Source: Amycolatopsis umgeniensis
GTDB taxonomy: Bacteria; Actinomycetota; Actinomycetes; Mycobacteriales; Pseudonocardiaceae
Reading direction: 5' to 3'
DNA length: 64,000 bases
Assembly (NCBI RefSeq): GCF_014205155.1
Contig: NZ_JACHMX010000001.1
Coordinates: forward strand, 2,418,001 to 2,482,000
This document shows, piece by piece, positions 53,120-63,562 of the stretch (its first letter is position 1; the number at the start of each line of letters is the position of its first letter). Position numbers and translations under genes: made by a program. A model generated the notes under the pieces. That model was not told the origin of the DNA. It saw nothing but the letters and a program-made list of their open reading frames with translations, and did no database searches.

Positions 53120-53191
53120 GATTGGTAGGACCAGTTTGGCGCCGGTTCGCCCGGCAAGGCCCTGGTCCCACCCCGAACCTTGGAGCAAGCC

Positions 53192-55036
53192 GTGCCCCCA
53201 CTCCGTTCCCGGACCACCACCCACGGCCGCAACGCGGCGGGCGCCCGCTCGCTCTGGCGCGCCACCGGGATGACCGACAGCGACTTCGGCAAGCCGATCG
53301 TCGCCATCGCGAACTCCTACACCCAGTTCGTGCCGGGGCACGTGCACCTCAAGGACCTCGGCGAGATCGTCGCCGGCGCGGTGAAGGAGGCGGGCGGTGT
53401 CGCCCGCGAGTTCCACACGATCGCCGTCGACGACGGGATCGCCATGGGGCACAGCGGAATGCTCTACTCGCTGCCCTCGCGTGAGATCATCGCGGACTCC
53501 GTCGAGTACATGGTGAACGCGCACCAGGCCGACGCGCTGGTCTGCATCTCCAACTGCGACAAGATCACCCCGGGCATGCTGAACGCCGCCATGCGGCTGA
53601 ACATCCCGGTGGTCTTCGTCTCCGGCGGGCCCATGGAAGCGGGCAAGGCCGTGGTCGTCGGCGGGGTCGCGCAGGCACCGACCGACCTGATCACCGCGAT
53701 CGCCGCCTCGGCCAGCAGCGAGGTCGACGAGGACGGGCTGTCCATTGTGGAGCGCTCGGCCTGCCCGACCTGCGGTTCGTGTTCGGGCATGTTCACCGCG
53801 AACTCGATGAACTGCCTCACCGAGGCGCTGGGGCTCTCTCTGCCGGGCAACGGCTCCACCCTCGCCACGCACGCCGCCCGCAAGGCGCTGTTCGAGGACG
53901 CCGGGCGCACGGTCGTCGAGCTGTGCAAGCGTTGGTACGAGCAGGACGACGAGTCCGCGCTCCCGCGCTCGATCGCATCGAAGAAGGCTTTCGAGAACGC
54001 GATGGCCCTCGACATGGCGATGGGCGGCTCGACAAACACGGTGCTGCACATCCTCGCCGCCGCGCAGGAGGGCGAGGTCGACTTCACCATCGACGACATC
54101 GACGCCATCGGCCGCCGCGTGCCGTGCCTGTCGAAGGTCGCGCCGAACTCGGACTACCACATGGAGGACGTCCACCGCGCCGGCGGCATTCCGGCCATCC
54201 TCGGCGAGCTGTACCGCGGCGGGCTCCTGAACACCGACGTCCACTCCGTGCACTCACCGGACATCGAGTCTTGGCTGTCCACTTGGGACATCCGCGCGGA
54301 GGAGCCGTCCGCGCGGGCGGTCGAGCTGTTCCACGCCGCGCCGGGCGGGGTCCGCACCACGGAGGCGTTCTCCACCGAGAACCGCTGGTCCTCTTTGGAC
54401 ACCGATGCCTCCGGCGGCTGCATCCACGACGTCGAGCACGCCTACACCAAGGACGGCGGGCTCGCGATCCTGCGCGGCAACCTCGCGGAGAACGGCGCCG
54501 TCATCAAGTCCGCGGGCATCGACGAGGAACTCTGGCGCTTCGAGGGCCCGGCCCGGGTGCTGGAAAGCCAGGAGGAGGCGGTTTCGGCCATCCTCAAGAA
54601 GGAGATCCAGCCCGGTGAGGTGCTGGTGATCCGCTACGAAGGCCCGGCGGGCGGCCCGGGGATGCAGGAGATGCTGCACCCGACGGCGTTCCTCAAGGGC
54701 TCCGGCCTCGGCAAGAAGTGCGCGCTGATCACCGACGGCCGGTTCTCCGGCGGTTCGTCGGGCATCTCCGTCGGGCACATCTCCCCCGAAGCCGCCGCGG
54801 GCGGGGCGATCGGGCTCGTCCAGAACGGCGACCGGATCCTGCTCGACGTCCACGAGCGCCGTCTCGAACTGCTCGTCGACGCGGACGTCCTCGCCGAGCG
54901 GCGCGCGAAGATGGACGCGAGCGAGCGGCCGTGGCAGCCGGTCTCGCGGGACCGGAAGGTCACCGCCGCGCTGCGGGCCTACGCGCGGATGGCGACGTCG
55001 GCCGACACCGGCGCGGTGCGGGACCCGAACAAGTAA
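53192..55036 (+). CDS. ilvD: Dihydroxy-acid dehydratase
   Basis: The 614-aa protein starts at GTG 53192 after TTGGAGC; TTG 53180 is possible. It has [20 protein letters not shown], then [20 protein letters not shown] for the Fe-S cluster, and the C-terminal [20 protein letters not shown]. The three conserved Cys suggest a [2Fe-2S] or [4Fe-4S] dehydratase. It dehydrates dihydroxy-isovalerate and dihydroxy-methylvalerate, the step after IlvC. It is transcribed apart from ilvBNC and ends at a 26-bp palindrome. Confidence 0.98.
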   Translation: MPPLRSRTTTHGRNAAGARSLWRATGMTDSDFGKPIVAIANSYTQFVPGHVHLKDLGEIVAGAVKEAGGVAREFHTIAVDDGIAMGHSGMLYSLPSREIIADSVEYMVNAHQADALVCISNCDKITPGMLNAAMRLNIPVVFVSGGPMEAGKAVVVGGVAQAPTDLITAIAASASSEVDEDGLSIVERSACPTCGSCSGMFTANSMNCLTEALGLSLPGNGSTLATHAARKALFEDAGRTVVELCKRWYEQDDESALPRSIASKKAFENAMALDMAMGGSTNTVLHILAAAQEGEVDFTIDDIDAIGRRVPCLSKVAPNSDYHMEDVHRAGGIPAILGELYRGGLLNTDVHSVHSPDIESWLSTWDIRAEEPSARAVELFHAAPGGVRTTEAFSTENRWSSLDTDASGGCIHDVEHAYTKDGGLAILRGNLAENGAVIKSAGIDEELWRFEGPARVLESQEEAVSAILKKEIQPGEVLVIRYEGPAGGPGMQEMLHPTAFLKGSGLGKKCALITDGRFSGGSSGISVGHISPEAAAGGAIGLVQNGDRILLDVHERRLELLVDADVLAERRAKMDASERPWQPVSRDRKVTAALRAYARMATSADTGAVRDPNK

Positions 55037-55046
55037 AGACGCGATG

Positions 55047-55099
55047 CGCGTGAAGGCCCCCTTCCCTCGGCTGAGCCGAGGGAAGGGGGCCTTCACGCG
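55047..55099. terminator. 26-bp perfect palindrome between ilvD and doxX
   Basis: Arms 55047-55072 and 55074-55099 pair perfectly around one base; each contains GTGAAGGCCCCCTTCCCTC or its complement. It separates convergent genes and belongs to the GAAGG-CCTTC family seen at 6611. Confidence 0.85.
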
Positions 55100-55112
55100 G
55101 CAAGACCAGTCG

Positions 55113-55679
55113 TCAGCGGCACAGGACGATCACCACGACCGAAGCCGCCGCCGTCAGCAGCAGCCCGATCAACCCGAACGAAAGCGGCCGCTTCCGCCAC
55201 GGGGTGTTGACGTCCAGCGAAATCCGCCCGGCGCCCGCGAGCAGGACGGTCAGCGAAGCGGCGCCCAGCAGGAGCTCGAACTCGAAGCCCTGCCCCTCCT
55301 TCTGGAAGAACCCGCCGCCGAACTTCACGAACACGATGTTCGCGCAGACCCCGAGCAACGCGGCGGCGCCGACCGGGGTGAACAGGCCCACCAGCACGAG
55401 CGCGCCGCCGAGTACCTCGCTGATCCCGGTGATCCACGAAAGCAGCGTGGTCTGGCTGGTGTAGCCGAAGCTGCCGAGCACCTTGGCGAAGCCGCCGACC
55501 CCGGGCCCGCCGAAGGCGCCGAAGAGGTGCTGGAGCCCGTGCGCGCCCATGGTCACGCCGAGCACCACGCGCAGGACGAGCAGACCGAGATCGATCCCGC
55601 CCCTGGTCTCCGCCGGGCCGGGGCCGCTGTCGGAGTCGGCCACGTCCGAGATCACACTGGTCTGATAGTCATCGCTCAC
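55113..55679 (-). CDS. DoxX family membrane protein
   Basis: The 188-aa protein has four membrane helices (LGLLVLRVVLGVTMGAHGLQ; LLSWITGISEVLGGALVLVG; AALLGVCANIVFV; FELLLGAASLTVLLAG) and a further C-terminal one. DoxX family features are HGLQHLFGAFGG and GFEFELLLG. Relatives act in quinone/thiosulfate redox or as unknown membrane proteins. Single gene, function not known here. Confidence 0.85.
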   Translation of the reverse strand: MSDDYQTSVISDVADSDSGPGPAETRGGIDLGLLVLRVVLGVTMGAHGLQHLFGAFGGPGVGGFAKVLGSFGYTSQTTLLSWITGISEVLGGALVLVGLFTPVGAAALLGVCANIVFVKFGGGFFQKEGQGFEFELLLGAASLTVLLAGAGRISLDVNTPWRKRPLSFGLIGLLLTAAASVVVIVLCR

Positions 55680-55747
55680 GCGCGAAGGGTAGGGGAAACC
55701 GGCCCGTCAGGCGACTGTTTCGACGACAGGCGGAGTGGCGCTCACGT

Positions 55748-56599
<852 letters not shown>

Positions 56600-56604
56600 G
56601 CTGA

Positions 56605-57510
56605 TCAGTACTCGCCGTGGACCAGGTTCTTCGGCAGCTCTCCGCCCAGGTAGTGGCTCAGTTCCCTGGCCACCACCGCGTAGGCGCGCTGCCGCCTCCC
56701 GCTCACCGCGCCCGCGACATGCGGGGTCAGCAGCAGGCCCGGCACATCCCACAGTGGATGCCCGTCGGGCAACGGCTCGGGATCGGTGACGTCGAGGGCG
56801 GCGCGCAACCGGCCCGCCGCGAGCTCCGCGACGAGCGCGTCGGTGACCACGACCGGCCCCCTCGAGACGTTGACGAGGATCGCCTCGTCCGGCATCGCGG
56901 CCAAGAACTCCGCGTCGACCAGTCCCCGGGTGTGCTGGGTGAGCGGCACCATCAGGACGGCGATGTCGTGGTCGGGCAGCAGGTCGGGGAGTTCACCGAC
57001 GCCGTGCACGCCTTCGCGAGCTGTCGCGCCGACCATCGTGCAGCGCACGTCGAACGTCTCCAGCCGCCGTCGCAGATGCCTGCCGAGGTCGCCGGCACCG
57101 ATGATGAGGGCCCGTTTACCCTGCAGGGTGTCGGTGGTCCGGCGCTCCCAGTGCTTCCGGCGCAAGCCGTCGGCGAAACCGTCGAGACCGCGGTAGATCG
57201 CCAGGAGGACCGCGACGACCCATTCGGCCGAGCTTCCGCCGTGCGCGCCGCGGCAGGTCGAGAGCAGGACACCGTCCGGCACCTTGCCGACCCAGTCCTC
57301 GGCCCCCGCCACCAGCAACTGCACGAGTTTGACGTTCGGCAGTTCGCGCCACAGCTCCTCGCTGGGCTGGTCACCGGTCACGAGGACCTCGGCTTCGGCG
57401 GCTTCGGCGGGCACCGGCTCTCCCCGGCGGTACACCACCGGACGGACACCCTCGATCTCCGAAAGCGCGGTCATTCCCTCTTCGTCGGGCACGAGCACGG
57501 TTACGGTCAT
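56605..57510 (-). CDS. D-isomer-specific 2-hydroxyacid dehydrogenase family protein
   Basis: The 301-aa protein (ATG 57510; ATG 57519 is possible) has a GxGxxG NAD motif (ALIIGAGDLGRHLRRRLETF), the catalytic Arg in VNVSRGPVVV, Glu in VTDPEPLPDGHPLW and His in LTPHVAGAV. The N-terminal substrate domain (LVQLLVAGAEDWVGKVPDGV) is short. It should reduce a 2-keto acid to the D-hydroxy acid, like glyoxylate or phosphonate dehydrogenases; the exact substrate is unknown. It overlaps DUF72 closely. Confidence 0.9.
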   Translation of the reverse strand: MTVTVLVPDEEGMTALSEIEGVRPVVYRRGEPVPAEAAEAEVLVTGDQPSEELWRELPNVKLVQLLVAGAEDWVGKVPDGVLLSTCRGAHGGSSAEWVVAVLLAIYRGLDGFADGLRRKHWERRTTDTLQGKRALIIGAGDLGRHLRRRLETFDVRCTMVGATAREGVHGVGELPDLLPDHDIAVLMVPLTQHTRGLVDAEFLAAMPDEAILVNVSRGPVVVTDALVAELAAGRLRAALDVTDPEPLPDGHPLWDVPGLLLTPHVAGAVSGRRQRAYAVVARELSHYLGGELPKNLVHGEY

Positions 57511-57572
57511 GATCGCCACGGTATCGAGTGCCGCTTACCCGTGGCTCACGCACGCCCACCTAGGCTGGGCCC

Positions 57573-58805
57573 GTGCGTACCCGGTACCGGCGGAAATGGA
57601 CTGCGCCGCTGGCCCTGCTGGCCTGCGGCTCGCTGTTGCTCTCCGGCTGCGCCGACTTCGACAACACGGCCGCCGGGCAGAAGTTCACGCCGGTCAACCC
57701 GCCGTCCCCCGAGTCCCCGCCGCAGGTCGGGCCCGGCGGTGAGGCCGGCGACTCCGGCCCCGGCGGTCCGGGCCGCGGGAACGGGCCGAACCAGACGCCG
57801 ACCCCGGTCCCGCCGCCGCAGGGTTGCAAGGACTTCGACAAGGCCGTCATCGCGACCTGTCTGGACACCGTCGCCGCCGTGGCCGCGATCCCCGGCGACG
57901 GCACCGCGCCCAGTGCGCTCGCGGGCGAACGCAAGAGCGGCCGGATCATGTTCGCCGCCGCGGGGAAGGACCCGGCGGGCTGGGCGACCATCCCCGTCGA
58001 CGGTTCCGGCGACGGCGGACTCACCTCGCTCGCCCTCTCCCCGGGTTTCGCCGAAGACCAGCTCGTCTTCGCCTACATCACCACCCCGACGGACAACCGG
58101 GTCGTCCGGCTGGCGAAGGGCCAGGCGCCGAAACCGGTGCTGACCGGCATCCCCAAGGGCGCCTCCGGCAACCGCGGCGCGATCGGCACCGACGGCAAGG
58201 GCGCGCTCCTGGTCGCCACCGGCGACGCGGGCAACCCCGGGCTCGCGGCCGATCCCGCGTCGCTGGCCGGGAAGGTGCTGCGCGTCGACACGTCCGGCAA
58301 ACCCGCGCCGGGCAATCCGACGGCGGGTTCGGCCGTCTTCTCGACCGGTGTGCACTCCCCCGGCGGGATCTGCGGCGACCAGTCCGGATCGCGCGTATGG
58401 CTGACGGACAGGCTGGCGGACAAGGACGTCCTCCACCGGCTTCGCGCGGGCCAGCCGCTGACCACCCCGGCCTGGACCTGGCCGGACAAGCCCGGGGTCG
58501 CGGGGTGCGCGGACTTCGTCGGCGCCACCGGCTACCTGTCCATCGCGACGTCGGTCGCGGGCAACCTGCAGAACCTGCCGGTCACGCCGGACGGCGCGGT
58601 GACCGGCAAACCCGGCGTCACCCTGGACGGCAAGACCGGCAAACCGCCGAAGACCTTCGGCCGCCTGTCCTCGATGAGCATGATCAACCCGCAGATCGCG
58701 CTGGTCGGCACGATCAACAAGGACGGCGGCGCACCGGTTTCGAGCGACGACCGCCTCGTCATCATCACGCCGGCGGCCAGCACCGGCGGGGGCGGCAAGG
58801 ACTAG
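57573..58805 (+). CDS. PQQ-glucose-dehydrogenase-like lipoprotein
   Basis: The 410-aa protein has lipobox LLLSGC (Cys about 26), a Pro/Gly linker (about 40-82) and a GSDH-type beta-propeller: LSPGFAEDQLVFAYIT, GNRGAIGTDGKGALLVATGD, AGNPGLAADPASLAGKVLRV and GVHSPGGICGDQS. It would act outside the cell, anchored to lipid. The canonical PQQ/Ca ligands cannot be confirmed by eye. Its stop overlaps the convergent MFS gene. Confidence 0.85.
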   Translation: MRTRYRRKWTAPLALLACGSLLLSGCADFDNTAAGQKFTPVNPPSPESPPQVGPGGEAGDSGPGGPGRGNGPNQTPTPVPPPQGCKDFDKAVIATCLDTVAAVAAIPGDGTAPSALAGERKSGRIMFAAAGKDPAGWATIPVDGSGDGGLTSLALSPGFAEDQLVFAYITTPTDNRVVRLAKGQAPKPVLTGIPKGASGNRGAIGTDGKGALLVATGDAGNPGLAADPASLAGKVLRVDTSGKPAPGNPTAGSAVFSTGVHSPGGICGDQSGSRVWLTDRLADKDVLHRLRAGQPLTTPAWTWPDKPGVAGCADFVGATGYLSIATSVAGNLQNLPVTPDGAVTGKPGVTLDGKTGKPPKTFGRLSSMSMINPQIALVGTINKDGGAPVSSDDRLVIITPAASTGGGGKD

Positions 58806-60190
58806 AGATTCGTCGACACTGCTCGACGGGGAGATCTCGTCGTGGCGACGATGACGGCGCTGGCGGCCAGCAGCGGTAGTGCCCAGAACGCCGTGGTGCG
58901 GTAGCCGTCCTGGGCGGGAAGCAGTGTGCCGTCCGGAGTGGTGGCGGCGAGGAGGAAGCCGGCGAGCGCGCTGCCGACGCTCATCCCCATGCTGCGGGCG
59001 ATCTGGTTGATCGAGAGCACGCTGGCCGTTTCTTCTTGGGGCACACCGACGAGGACGAGTCTGGGCATCACCGCGAAGACCCCTCCGACGGCGAAGCCGA
59101 GTAAGGCGATCGCGACGAGCACGAGGACGAGCGACCGGTTGCCGACGGCGAACAGCGAGGCGGCGGCCACGGCGATCCCGATCGAGAACGTGTACGTCCC
59201 TCGCTCGGTGATGCGCACGCTGAGCCGCGGTACCGCCTTTCCCGCGGCGAAACCGAGCAGTGAGAACGGGATCAGGGCCGCGCCCGCGGCGACACCGGGG
59301 AGTGCGAAGCCGTAGCGGGCGCCGCCGGGAGTCTGCACATAGCGCGTGAACAGGCTGAACAGCAGGTACAAACCCGCTCCGGCCACGAGTATCGCCGAAT
59401 TCGCGCGGAGAACGGGCGCTTGGCCGAGCAACCGGAGACTCACCAGCGGTGCCTTTGCCCGCAGTTCGAGGAACGTCCACACGGCCAAAACCGCGGCGGA
59501 ACCGGCGAGGACACCACCGGCCGCCCACGCGGTCTCCCAGATCGAGGGGTCGGCGATGACCAGGAGGATCCCGAGCATTCCGAGAGCGAGGAGAAGCGCG
59601 CCGGTGACGTCGATCCGGGGCAGCTCACCGGGCGCCTCGGCAGGCAGGGTCCGCCACGCGATGATCAGCGCGACGGTGGACAGGAGGAATCCGAGTCCGT
59701 ACGCGGCGCGCAGGCCCGAGAGCTGGTCGAGAAGGCTGATCACCGGGTAGCCGACCCCGATGCCCACGGTCGACGCGACCGAGATCGCGGCGATCGTCGA
59801 TGCCGAACGTTCGGGTGGCAGATGTGCGCGGGCGACGCTCATCAACAGCGGCCCGGCCGCGACCGCGAGCCCCTGCAAACCGCGTCCGATCACCAACGCC
59901 GCGAACGGGAGCGGGAGCACCGTCAAGAGTCCACCCACCATGACCAGGGCCAGGGTGGCGAGGATCGTGACCCGGCGGTACGGGCCGCTGCCGAGCCTGC
60001 CCAGCACCGGGCCCGCGATCGCGCCGCTGAACAGGGTCACCGTCAAGGTCCACTGCGCGGCCTCCAGTGACACGTGCGTTCCCGTGGCGACCGGGGTGAT
60101 GAGAGGCGCTCCGACGCTCCCGATCACCGCTCCCGACAACGCCGTGCAGACCAGGGCGACGCTCAGGCCGCGGTCCGCACGGGTGCTCAC
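58802..60190 (-). CDS. MFS transporter, TetR-linked
   Basis: The 462-aa protein from GTG 60190 (GTGA overlap with the TetR stop) has 12-14 membrane helices. An MFS motif A-like segment (GRLGSGPYRRVTILATLALV) follows helix 2 and GFAVGGVFAVMPRL is in the last third, as in DHA-type drug/proton antiporters. It probably exports a toxic small molecule sensed by the upstream TetR. Confidence 0.88.
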   Translation of the reverse strand: MSTRADRGLSVALVCTALSGAVIGSVGAPLITPVATGTHVSLEAAQWTLTVTLFSGAIAGPVLGRLGSGPYRRVTILATLALVMVGGLLTVLPLPFAALVIGRGLQGLAVAAGPLLMSVARAHLPPERSASTIAAISVASTVGIGVGYPVISLLDQLSGLRAAYGLGFLLSTVALIIAWRTLPAEAPGELPRIDVTGALLLALGMLGILLVIADPSIWETAWAAGGVLAGSAAVLAVWTFLELRAKAPLVSLRLLGQAPVLRANSAILVAGAGLYLLFSLFTRYVQTPGGARYGFALPGVAAGAALIPFSLLGFAAGKAVPRLSVRITERGTYTFSIGIAVAAASLFAVGNRSLVLVLVAIALLGFAVGGVFAVMPRLVLVGVPQEETASVLSINQIARSMGMSVGSALAGFLLAATTPDGTLLPAQDGYRTTAFWALPLLAASAVIVATTRSPRRAVSTNL

Positions 60191-60759
60191 CGGTTCGTCC
60201 CGGTGGTGATGTGCGCGAACAGCTCCGGCTGGATCCGGGTGCGGACACCCTCGGCCCAGGCCTCGTCGACCTGCTCGATGCCCATCGCGGCGCCGGCGTT
60301 CAGCAGCATTCCGAAGGCGAGGAAGGTCTTCACGGTCACCGGCTCGAGACCGGTGCCGTCCTCCGTCGTGCCCCACAGCCGGGCGAAACACGATCGCACC
60401 ACGTCCCGCACTTCGGGGTCACCACACGCGGCGAAGCCCTGGAGCTGCAACAACAAGCTGGTCCGATCGGCCAGCAGGTCGAAATACTGGCCGCCCATCG
60501 CCGAGAGCGCGTCCAGGCCGGTTTTCCCCCCGCCCGCGGCGCGCATACCGTCGCTGACACGCTCGAACGCGGCCCGGACCAGCTCCAGGAACAGGGCTTT
60601 CTTCGTCCCGAAGATCCGGAAGACGTACGCCTGCGTGATCCCCGCGGTCCTCGCGATCACCTCCGTCGACGCCCCGTGCAACCCGTGCTCCGCGAACTCC
60701 TCCGCCGCGATGGCCAGCACCTGGGCGCGTCGTTCGGTCCCGCTCATCCGTTCGGCCAT
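60187..60759 (-). CDS. TetR-family regulator of the MFS gene
   Basis: The 190-aa protein has an N-terminal HTH (STEVIARTAGITQAYVFRIF) and a TetR ligand domain typical of drug-efflux repressors. It is first in an operon with the MFS gene. TAATCT (60766-60771) lies 6 bp before the ATG, so transcription may start at the ATG (leaderless). Repeats of TTAGT overlap this region. Confidence 0.9.
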   Translation of the reverse strand: MAERMSGTERRAQVLAIAAEEFAEHGLHGASTEVIARTAGITQAYVFRIFGTKKALFLELVRAAFERVSDGMRAAGGGKTGLDALSAMGGQYFDLLADRTSLLLQLQGFAACGDPEVRDVVRSCFARLWGTTEDGTGLEPVTVKTFLAFGMLLNAGAAMGIEQVDEAWAEGVRTRIQPELFAHITTGTNR

Positions 60760-60765
60760 GACGAT

Positions 60766-60793
60766 AGATTACTAGTTACTAACCACTAACTAC
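60766..60793 (-). promoter_or_regulatory. Promoter and TTAGT-repeat operator of TetR-MFS operon
   Basis: On the minus strand TAGTTAGTGGTTAGTAAC followed by TAGTAATC gives three to four TTAGT/ACTAA half-sites running into the -10 box TAATCT. This is a likely autoregulatory site. Confidence 0.5.
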
Positions 60794-61494
60794 AGAGGCG
60801 GGTCCTCAAGGCGGTACTCTTCGCGCCGCCCGCACATGCCGTAACCGTCCTTTGTGGACGGCACCGCGACCCGCACGCCGGCTCCCTCGAGATGGCTCGC
60901 GTCACCGTTCGCGAGCGCCTTCAGGTGTTCACCGGTGAGCTCGGCGGCGGCCAGCGCGCCGGCACGCCAGCGCGGGATCCAGGCGCCGACCTTCGGCGCG
61001 ACCAGTGCGGCGGCCACGCGATGGAAGTCCCTCAGCGGGCCGGGATCCCCCGCGGCGAGGGCGTCCCGGATCGGCAGGTAGCCCTCGATCGCGAGGTCGC
61101 GGCGGCGACGGGCAGCGTCGTCGTCCGTGGGCATCGCGGCGGCCTCGGCGTACGCGTCGGGGTCGGCGAGGAGCGGGGGCGGGAAGGTGAAGACTGCGTC
61201 GCCCGCTTCGGGCAGCCCGCTGTTCTGCATGAGCACGGTGATCCGCAGGTCGTCGCGCTGCACCATCCGGTGAACCGTGCCGGGCGCGAACCACGCGACG
61301 ACCCCGGCTTCGAGTCCGGTCTCGCGGTAGCCGTCGACGCTGAGTGTCTGCACCGCGCCGCGTCCGCCGGTGACGACGTAGGCCTCCGTGCAGGCGAGGT
61401 GCAGATGCGGGCTGCCGCCGCACACCCCGTCCGCGGCCTCCCAGTCGTAGGCCCGCAGATGGGAAAGGCCGATGCCGCCGGGAAGCGGGAACAC
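60790..61494 (-). CDS. Cupin-domain protein of LacI-type-operator operon
   Basis: The 234-aa protein has a cupin barrel: GGSPHLHLACTEAYVVTGG (metal-binding HxH...E motif) and VVAWFAPGTVHRMVQRDDL (second motif with Gly, Pro and His), then a helical C-terminal part. It probably is a sugar-modifying or sensing cupin. It lies third in the operon after DUF6807, 10 bp apart. Confidence 0.75.
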   Translation of the reverse strand: MFPLPGGIGLSHLRAYDWEAADGVCGGSPHLHLACTEAYVVTGGRGAVQTLSVDGYRETGLEAGVVAWFAPGTVHRMVQRDDLRITVLMQNSGLPEAGDAVFTFPPPLLADPDAYAEAAAMPTDDDAARRRRDLAIEGYLPIRDALAAGDPGPLRDFHRVAAALVAPKVGAWIPRWRAGALAAAELTGEHLKALANGDASHLEGAGVRVAVPSTKDGYGMCGRREEYRLEDPPL

Positions 61495-61504
61495 GAGGAC
61501 CTCC

Positions 61505-62422
61505 TCAGAATCCGTGTGTCTTCAGGTAGTGCTCGACGCGGTCGCGATCCCAGGCACCGTCCGCGACCACCACGCGATAGCGATAGTGGAAACTTTCGCC
61601 GGGCGGCAGGGCGAACTCCTCGAAGAACGCCCAGGAGATCGCCACCGTCGGCGTGCCGTGCGACCGGACGAACCAGTGCGACTCGTGGATCGCGTGCTCG
61701 TTTTCCGGCGCGTGCGCGAAAACCAGCGTCGACTTCGCGTCGACCTCGTCGTGCTCGCCGACGAACGCCAGCCACGGCGCCTGCCGTCCCATCATCTCCT
61801 CGCCGCCGAGATCGCCGGGGCCGAGCACCTCGCCGCCACTGAATTCGCGGGGGCCACGCCAGTGCAGCCCGGTATAGCCTGCCATCTCGCGTCCGGCGGT
61901 CGTCGGGCTGCCGAAGTCCAGTGGCTCGTCACGGATGTTGGTCAGGGTGATCGCCCAGTCGATGGCCCAGGCCCCCTCGTCCGGCACCACGGAATGGACG
62001 ACGAGGTCACGCCGTTCGCGCGCCCATTCCCCGCCGCCGTTCTCGACCCAGGTCAGGTTTTCGCCCACGGTGAGGCTTTCGTCCTCGACGGTGAACTCCG
62101 CGAAACCGTCGTGCCGCATGGAACCGACGAGATCGGGCAGTTCCCGGTACCAATCGCCGGGTACGTAGGTCCAGCCGCCCCAGAAGTTCTGCCCGGACAG
62201 ATGACTCGACGTCATCTGCAGTCCCTTGTGCCAGCGGTGATCCGACGGCCGGTAGGCGCTGACCTGACGTCCGGCCAGCGTCCGCAGCGGATGCGTGTAC
62301 GGCTTGCGCGACTCATAGGCCGCGGGATCGGGTTTGTACACATAGGACAGTAGTTCGACGCCCGCGGCCTCGACGGTGACACGTTCGCCGTGCCGGTGCG
62401 TGACGGTGATGGATGCGCTCAC
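61505..62422 (-). CDS. DUF6807 (PmoA-like) family protein
   Basis: The 305-aa protein from GTG 62422 (GTGA overlap with the oxidoreductase stop) is beta-rich: KPYTHPLRTLAGRQVSAYRP, SDHRWHKGLQMTSSHLSGQ, WAIDWAITLTNI and GLHWRGPREFSGGEVLG. DUF6807 proteins, labelled PmoA family, often sit with Gfo/Idh/MocA sugar oxidoreductases and are thought to act on sugars. The His residues of DHRWHKG are candidate active-site groups. Function inferred from neighbours. Confidence 0.8.
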   Translation of the reverse strand: MSASITVTHRHGERVTVEAAGVELLSYVYKPDPAAYESRKPYTHPLRTLAGRQVSAYRPSDHRWHKGLQMTSSHLSGQNFWGGWTYVPGDWYRELPDLVGSMRHDGFAEFTVEDESLTVGENLTWVENGGGEWARERRDLVVHSVVPDEGAWAIDWAITLTNIRDEPLDFGSPTTAGREMAGYTGLHWRGPREFSGGEVLGPGDLGGEEMMGRQAPWLAFVGEHDEVDAKSTLVFAHAPENEHAIHESHWFVRSHGTPTVAISWAFFEEFALPPGESFHYRYRVVVADGAWDRDRVEHYLKTHGF

Positions 62423-63480
62423 GATTCCCCGTTCATGGCGAAGTGGAAGGGATCCTCGGAGGTGATCTCGCCCGCGTGGACGGTGCGCCCGGTGAACGCG
62501 GCTTTGTACAGCGCGGCGATGAAGGCGAGCGCGCGCCGTCCATCCGCACCACTGCACGGCGGACGTTCCCCCGCCCTGATCGCGGCGAGGACCCGGGTCA
62601 GCTGCGCGGTGTGGGAACTGTCGAGGTTCGCCGACGGCTTTCGCCATTTCTTGGCGACGTGCGGCGCGGGCGTGTAGATCCAGTCGTCGTTGCCGTAGCC
62701 GTAGAGATGGGTCAATTCGACTGTCGCGTCGGAGCAGTCGATGCGGATCCGGCTGACTTCGCCGGGTGAGAGCACGCTGTTCACCACTGTCGCCATCGCG
62801 CCGGATTCGAACCGCACCAACGCCGTCGAGACGTCGTCGGTGCGCACGTCGTGCACGAGCCTGCCCGTCATCGCGCGGATCTCGGCCCAGTCCCCGAGCA
62901 GGTGCAGGAGCAGGTCGATCTGGTGGATCCCCTGGCCCATGGCGGGTCCGCCGCCTTCGGTGGCCCAGTCGCCACGCCACGGGACGGCGTAGTACTCCGC
63001 GTCGCGGAACCACGTCGTCTGGCAGTGCGCGACCAGCGGCCGTCCGAGTTCGCCCGCGGCCAGCAGGTCGCGGAAATGCGCGGCGGCGGAGCCGAACCGG
63101 TGCTGGAAAACGAAACTGGCGTACGGCCCGCCCTCGGACTCGGCCGCGGTGATCTCGTCGTATTCGGACAGTGACCGGCAAGGTGGCTTCTCGCACCACA
63201 CCCACGCTCCGGCTCGCAAAGCCCGCACGGCTTGCCCGGCATGCTGCGAAGGCGGGGTGCACAGCGAGACGAGATCGGGCTTCTCTTCGGCGAGAAGCCG
63301 CCGGAAATCGGTGTAGGGCTTGATATCGCCGGTGGAAAAACCGGCGACCCTGGCTTCGTCGACGTCCGCCGCCGCGACCACGGTCACGTCCGACGGGTGG
63401 GCTTCGTAGGCGGCTAGATGGCTTTTGGCGATTCCTCCGGTGCCGATGATGGCCGCCCGGAGGGGTGTCCCGGTCGTCAC
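62419..63480 (-). CDS. Gfo/Idh/MocA family oxidoreductase
   Basis: The 353-aa protein from GTG 63480 (GGAGGTC upstream) has a Rossmann GTGGIAKSHLAAYE, the CEKPP motif (WCEKPPCRSLSEYDEI) with its catalytic Lys, and the C-terminal sheet GGGPAMGQGIHQIDLLLHLL with His. It should oxidise or reduce a sugar or inositol using NAD(P). It is first in the operon, under a LacI-type operator. Confidence 0.92.
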   Translation of the reverse strand: MTTGTPLRAAIIGTGGIAKSHLAAYEAHPSDVTVVAAADVDEARVAGFSTGDIKPYTDFRRLLAEEKPDLVSLCTPPSQHAGQAVRALRAGAWVWCEKPPCRSLSEYDEITAAESEGGPYASFVFQHRFGSAAAHFRDLLAAGELGRPLVAHCQTTWFRDAEYYAVPWRGDWATEGGGPAMGQGIHQIDLLLHLLGDWAEIRAMTGRLVHDVRTDDVSTALVRFESGAMATVVNSVLSPGEVSRIRIDCSDATVELTHLYGYGNDDWIYTPAPHVAKKWRKPSANLDSSHTAQLTRVLAAIRAGERPPCSGADGRRALAFIAALYKAAFTGRTVHAGEITSEDPFHFAMNGES

Positions 63481-63522
63481 CCGTGACCTCCACCGTGCTT
63501 GTGAGGCTCTTACACGGTAGAC

Positions 63523-63536
63523 AGAAAGCGCTTTCT
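63523..63536. promoter_or_regulatory. LacI-family operator AGAAAGCGCTTTCT
   Basis: A perfect 14-bp palindrome with the central CG typical of LacI/GalR operators lies 43 bp before the Gfo/Idh/MocA start. The regulator gene is not in the window. Confidence 0.75.
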
Positions 63537-63562
63537 TACGCAACCCCTGCGCAGGCAGAGGA

